Of a stretch of 64,000 nucleotides of DNA, positions 60,132-64,000 are shown one piece after another (the stretch's first letter is position 1; each line of letters opens with the position of its first letter). The translations under genes were made by a program, and so were the position numbers. The stretch covers positions 40,982,001 to 41,046,000 of the forward strand of contig OX485804.1 of assembly GCA_950295325.1 (NCBI GenBank), given 5' to 3'. The notes under the pieces were generated by a model. The model was not told where the DNA came from and made no database searches. It saw only the letters and a list, made by a program, of their open reading frames with translations. This DNA comes from Polytrichum commune. Lineage: Eukaryota; Streptophyta; Polytrichopsida; Polytrichales; Polytrichaceae.

Positions 60132-63100
60132 ATGGCGTGTCTGAGTGTGGGGCGCTGCTCATGGCCACCCTTGTTGGCGGGGCGGGTAAGCTCAGAGTAT
60201 GCCCAGGGTTCGCATTTCAGGTCTCCTGTGACTGTTGTTTCGGTTTCGGCGGGCATCTCCAATGCGGCTGCATCAAGGGTTTGCCGGCGCCCAGTGCGAA
60301 GGTGAGTTGAATTTTGTCACACGGTGTGTGTTGCGTTTTCTCGCCATGTCCATTACGCTTCCTTTCTAAATTTGAAGGCATTCATGATGGGTGCGAAATT
60401 TCAGGGCTCAAAATGTTCAAAATGAGAGTAATTAATAAGATACTCAAAACAAATTATTATTTTTACAAGGGCATGGAATTCGAAATTGTTGACAATTGAA
60501 CATTGGTAGATGCTGGATCTCTATTTTCAATGTTCCTAGTATTGCGCACCGTAGCATTTAGTACAATGGAGTACAAGGTTTCAAATAGGATGTTTCATAC
60601 CCGGGGAAGAAGAGAGCAATCCACAATCCAATATTAAGGTGTGGCGGGTGCGTAACTATAGGTGCCTGTGCAATCATAGGCACACTTACCCTATGACGAT
60701 TGCCCATTGCAGTTTCTGGGCTCAGTGGCATAGATACAAGCTATTGACACTCTTTGGATGAACATGTACCACTTTTGAAGCTCGTTTTGTAAATGTTTTG
60801 TCCAATTTAAGTAGCTGAACGCTTTCCAGAGGCATGGAAAGCTCTTACAATGACTTTTTGCCTTCGAATCTGCATGGGTGCTTTGGGTGAGGGTTTTGCT
60901 ACCTCGACCAGATGACCAGCATACGATGAAAATTTAATTCAAGTGGCCTGAATGTCCCAAAATGGGGTTTTCGACTTTGATAATTTTCTATCACCTCCAA
61001 AGCTTGACTATAGAAATTTTATGAATGGTGATCCTCTATACCTCATGCAGTGCTCACATCTAAAGAGACATTGGGACAGCTTGATCACTTCAAGAGCATA
61101 TTCTGTTTGCAACTTTCCACCGATCTATATGTAGTATCTGGAATTCTAGTCAATCATGTATCAAGTTTCGCATCAAAAAAATGAAATTTGTGGTTATGAT
61201 GAGTTTTCAAAGTCGTCACATTGACATTCATTAAGGATGGCTAGAAGTTTTTTCTTTTTCTTTTTTAGTATGGGATTTTTGCATGGATGCTATTCTAAAG
61301 GGCGCCTCACGACTACTCTCTTTTGGGATAATTCTCAAGTAACCCTTGGAAATGTAATACTATAACACACATTAGAAAATGCTTCATCCCTTTTGCCTTT
61401 GAAGGTTCAAGAAACAAGACGGTCTTCATACATTGATCTACTGAATTACTGTCCCCTTGGTGCACTAATCATCAAGAGGAGCTGCATTTGTGACCTAAAA
61501 TGAGTAGTGGACTAAAACGATGAGGGTTCCTAAGGACCTTGTAATTGGATGGTGCCTCATCTGATACGTGTAATGCATGTGGGAATGTGACGTACAGTTA
61601 GAAGGATGTTTTTTTCCACTTAAGTGTGTTTGAAATTCTGCAATAATTTTGAATTGCAGGATGAGGAGATCAATGACAATGGCAGCCTCTCCGCAAAGTG
61701 CTGAGGCTGCCTCAGAGAATAGCTTTGAAATGCCATCGGGAAAGACTCCCTTGGAAATGACATACCTTGAGGTTGGATTTGCTCCTTCCAATATTTTCTG
61801 AGAGCATGAGATATCATTTTCTGAACTCTGCAGCTGATGTATAGAGCAAACATTGTTGTGCTTGAATTCTTGATCATGTATTCTTGGTTTTTTACTGGTT
61901 TATTAAAAAAAAAATTGTGACAAGATCCTCCCAACTGACAAGTTTGTTTCCATCCTTATCATATCATATTCACATTTGTGGACTACATGGAGACCCGTCA
62001 CCTGGTTATCTCCCACTTTTAGGCATCTTTTGGCAAATACAAATTAAAAAACACAACATTATTGTTTCTGAGCTCCAGGGTTTATCAAAAACTACAGAAA
62101 GTTTGCAGCCTTCAGGTTTAGAAGTACAATAAGAGTTTGACACTAGGTTAGAATTTTGGCGACATAGCATTTTTGGTTACCAGACTGCGTTTCGGTTGTC
62201 TATGCAGGGAAATAGCTGGATATGGAAGATAAACAACATGAATATTCTGGTGGACCCAGTGCTAGTGGGAAATCTGGACTTCGGCATACCCTTCCTTTAT
62301 GATGCTGCCAAGAAATCCAAGATCATGAAGGAGTTCACTGTAATTCCTTGATTCTTTTCACCTGAGGCTTACAGAATGCAAGGTAGTTTCAGATGGCCTT
62401 GAGTTGCAAAACATCAGTAGAGATCTGAATGTGGATCTATTTATAACCACCGCTGATGAAAGAACTTTGAAGGATAACAGATTAATGGGGATGTGGCATG
62501 GGTGCAGCTGGATGACCTACCAAAGCTTGACTGTATATTGATCACACAAGGCTATGATGATCATTGTCATAAAACCACATTGGAGGCAATGGTGAAAAAG
62601 TATTCAGAAGTGCGCATTATCGCATCTCCAAATGCAGAGCCTATCATCTCCAAAATCGGATTCTCAAATGTAGGTATCCACTCTCTTCTTAATTCAAACT
62701 TGCTGATTGATTGATAATTAGTTACTCCCTGGGGGCCACTCCCTTATAGAGATATGAACCACCTGAAATAAAGGGGTAATTTCAAGGGGGCTATTATGCG
62801 ATGAGCATACTCATTAGATAATTCGTTGTAATTGAGTATAATCCTTGGAGTACCTAGTTTTATTCTCAAAATAATATTACAAGACTCTAAAATTTTCTAA
62901 TACTATGATATTTCCCTTCGAATCATTAAATTGGACCCTATCTTTCATCACACATATTTTTCTAATGCTAAGGGATTTCTCATGTGCACATTTGTTTCAA
63001 ATTTTGATATTGAAATTGATTATTCCCCTGTTGCCTATCATAACAGGTGACTTACTTGGAGCCTCGGGATAGCACCCAATTGGGAGACATTCGAATCCGA

Positions 63101-64000
63101 GCAACCGAAGGCCCTGTTCTGGGCCCCCCTTGGCAGCGACCAGAGAACGGGTACGAACTTTACTAAAATATGCTGCACAGGCTATAGGAGGGGCTTTTAC
63201 AGAACAATTTTAGGGTAGCCACATCAATTGGCACGAGGCATGTAGTAAACTGTGCAATTGGATAGAAGCTACGTTTCTTGGTTTGATCTAGCAAGTGCAA
63301 CCATACTTGATACATCTTCAAGGGACGATGTGAACATGATTCACAGAGCAAAAGATTGGATAGTGGATGACAGTGCACCATGAGTTGAATCATATGCACA
63401 TCAGTTTCCTAACCCAAAAGGATATCATAGCTAACACTTCATTTTCAGTCAGGCTTTTGTGACCTTATGAAGGTTTTTTCACTCGGCTCGGAGCATACAC
63501 ACTATGTCTAATTTAGTTAAGGAGAACAAACAAATGGACATCTCTTGACCAGGGTGCAAGTGCATGTCCAGGTACTTCTTGGAGGCGGCAGATCCGAAAT
63601 ACGTTGTATTTTATGAGCCCCACTGTATACTTGAGAATGCAAAGTTAGACAATGAACGGGCAGATGTTATTGTGACACCTGTCAACAAACAAGTGCTACC
63701 TGGTTACACACTTGTGTCTGGTCAAGAAGATGCAGTGCAGTTGGCCAAGTTTCTCCAACCCAAGTATGCTTTCCTTTTTGTTTTGTTTTTGTTTTTGTTA
63801 TGTTGTATTAGGAGCTGCTGAATACCTCTTTCCTCAAGATATCAATATGTTGTTCGATTCTACAAATTTTATGTATGTAGTGGTTAGGCTAAGTGATTTT
63901 GCTGACATGTCTATTGATTGGATATGAGGAGGCACATTATCACCTGTAATGGATGACTCTGCCATGGCCTGATCACTACATGTAATGGACATTATCACCT
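60132..64000 (+). CDS. Plastid-targeted metallo-beta-lactamase-fold protein (3' end outside window)
   Basis: Plants have a conserved plastid protein of this family (Arabidopsis AT1G29700 type) with unproven substrate. Visible exons: 60132-60301, 61660-61771, 62208-62339, 62481-62669, 63047-63150, 63572-63763. Junctions are GT-AG and phases agree, giving 299 codons plus two bases. The last intron runs off the window. Residues 1 to about 60 (MACLSVGRCSWPPLLAGRVS, Ser/Arg-rich, almost no acids) look like a transit peptide. Core landmarks are TYLEGNSWIWKI, ILVDPVLVGNLDFGIP, ITQGYDDHCH (159-168), VLGPPWQRPENGYF, VFYEPHCILEN and PGYTLVSGQEDAVQLAKFL. The metal motif is a degenerate HxHxDH: the first histidines are replaced but DDHCH remains. 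The start is the first ATG (60132) in the frame; the C-terminus is not seen. Confidence 0.92.

Noticed and set aside
62383-62476. A possible extra exon of the MBL-fold gene (VVSDGLELQNISRDLNV)
   Set aside because: It has an acceptor-like AG but no usable GT donor before the next exon, and joining it would disrupt the frame into the DDHCH exon. The family as I know it has no such insert.

Overview
The window looks like nuclear DNA of a land plant with a repeat-rich, gene-sparse genome. Four spliced genes can be modelled with GT-AG introns and consistent phases. They are typical plant genes: a plastid-targeted metallo-beta-lactamase-fold protein, a mitochondrial-type pyruvate dehydrogenase E1 beta, an LEA14-type desiccation protein and a cytosolic-type glutaminyl-tRNA synthetase. 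A short (TTTAGGG)n tract fits the common plant telomere motif. The sequence does not let me name the species. There are no bacterial operons, CRISPR arrays or clear functional tRNA/rRNA genes.

Layout. 1-25.4 kb is non-genic: a purine-rich degenerate repeat at the left edge, many MITE-like elements and dispersed repeats, a probable LTR-retrotransposon remnant (9.2-11.7 kb), a 141-bp tandem array split by a 760-bp terminal-inverted-repeat element carrying telomere-type repeats (17.8-18.95 kb), and a small SINE-like retroposon with a 13-bp target duplication (23.5 kb). 25.4-33.95 kb holds a complete 23-exon glutaminyl-tRNA synthetase gene on the minus strand (795 codons). Its intron 13 contains about 60 identical copies of a 9-bp unit. 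36.0-37.0 kb is a roughly 120-bp tandem array that runs into a GC-rich, promoter-like stretch. 38.45-43.2 kb is a minus-strand mitochondrial PDH E1 beta gene with 13 visible coding exons; the first exon was not found. 45.4-46.3 kb has a cluster of coding-like but frame-broken minus-strand ORFs that I do not recognise. 48.9-50.5 kb is a complete two-exon LEA14 gene on the minus strand. 51-59.8 kb is again repeat-rich: a pogo-like MITE, Tourist-like MITEs and a tRNA-derived SINE candidate. 60.13 kb to the right edge is a plus-strand gene for a plastid MBL-fold protein, cut by the window end.

The four genes serve unrelated functions (translation, acetyl-CoA supply, desiccation protection, plastid hydrolase-like protein), as is usual in plant chromosomes. 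The main unusual content is the repeat fraction. Several MITE families have identifiable ends and target duplications, including copies inside introns of the synthetase and PDH genes. The perfect 9-bp minisatellite inside an essential housekeeping gene also stands out. I found no convincing new multi-gene system.
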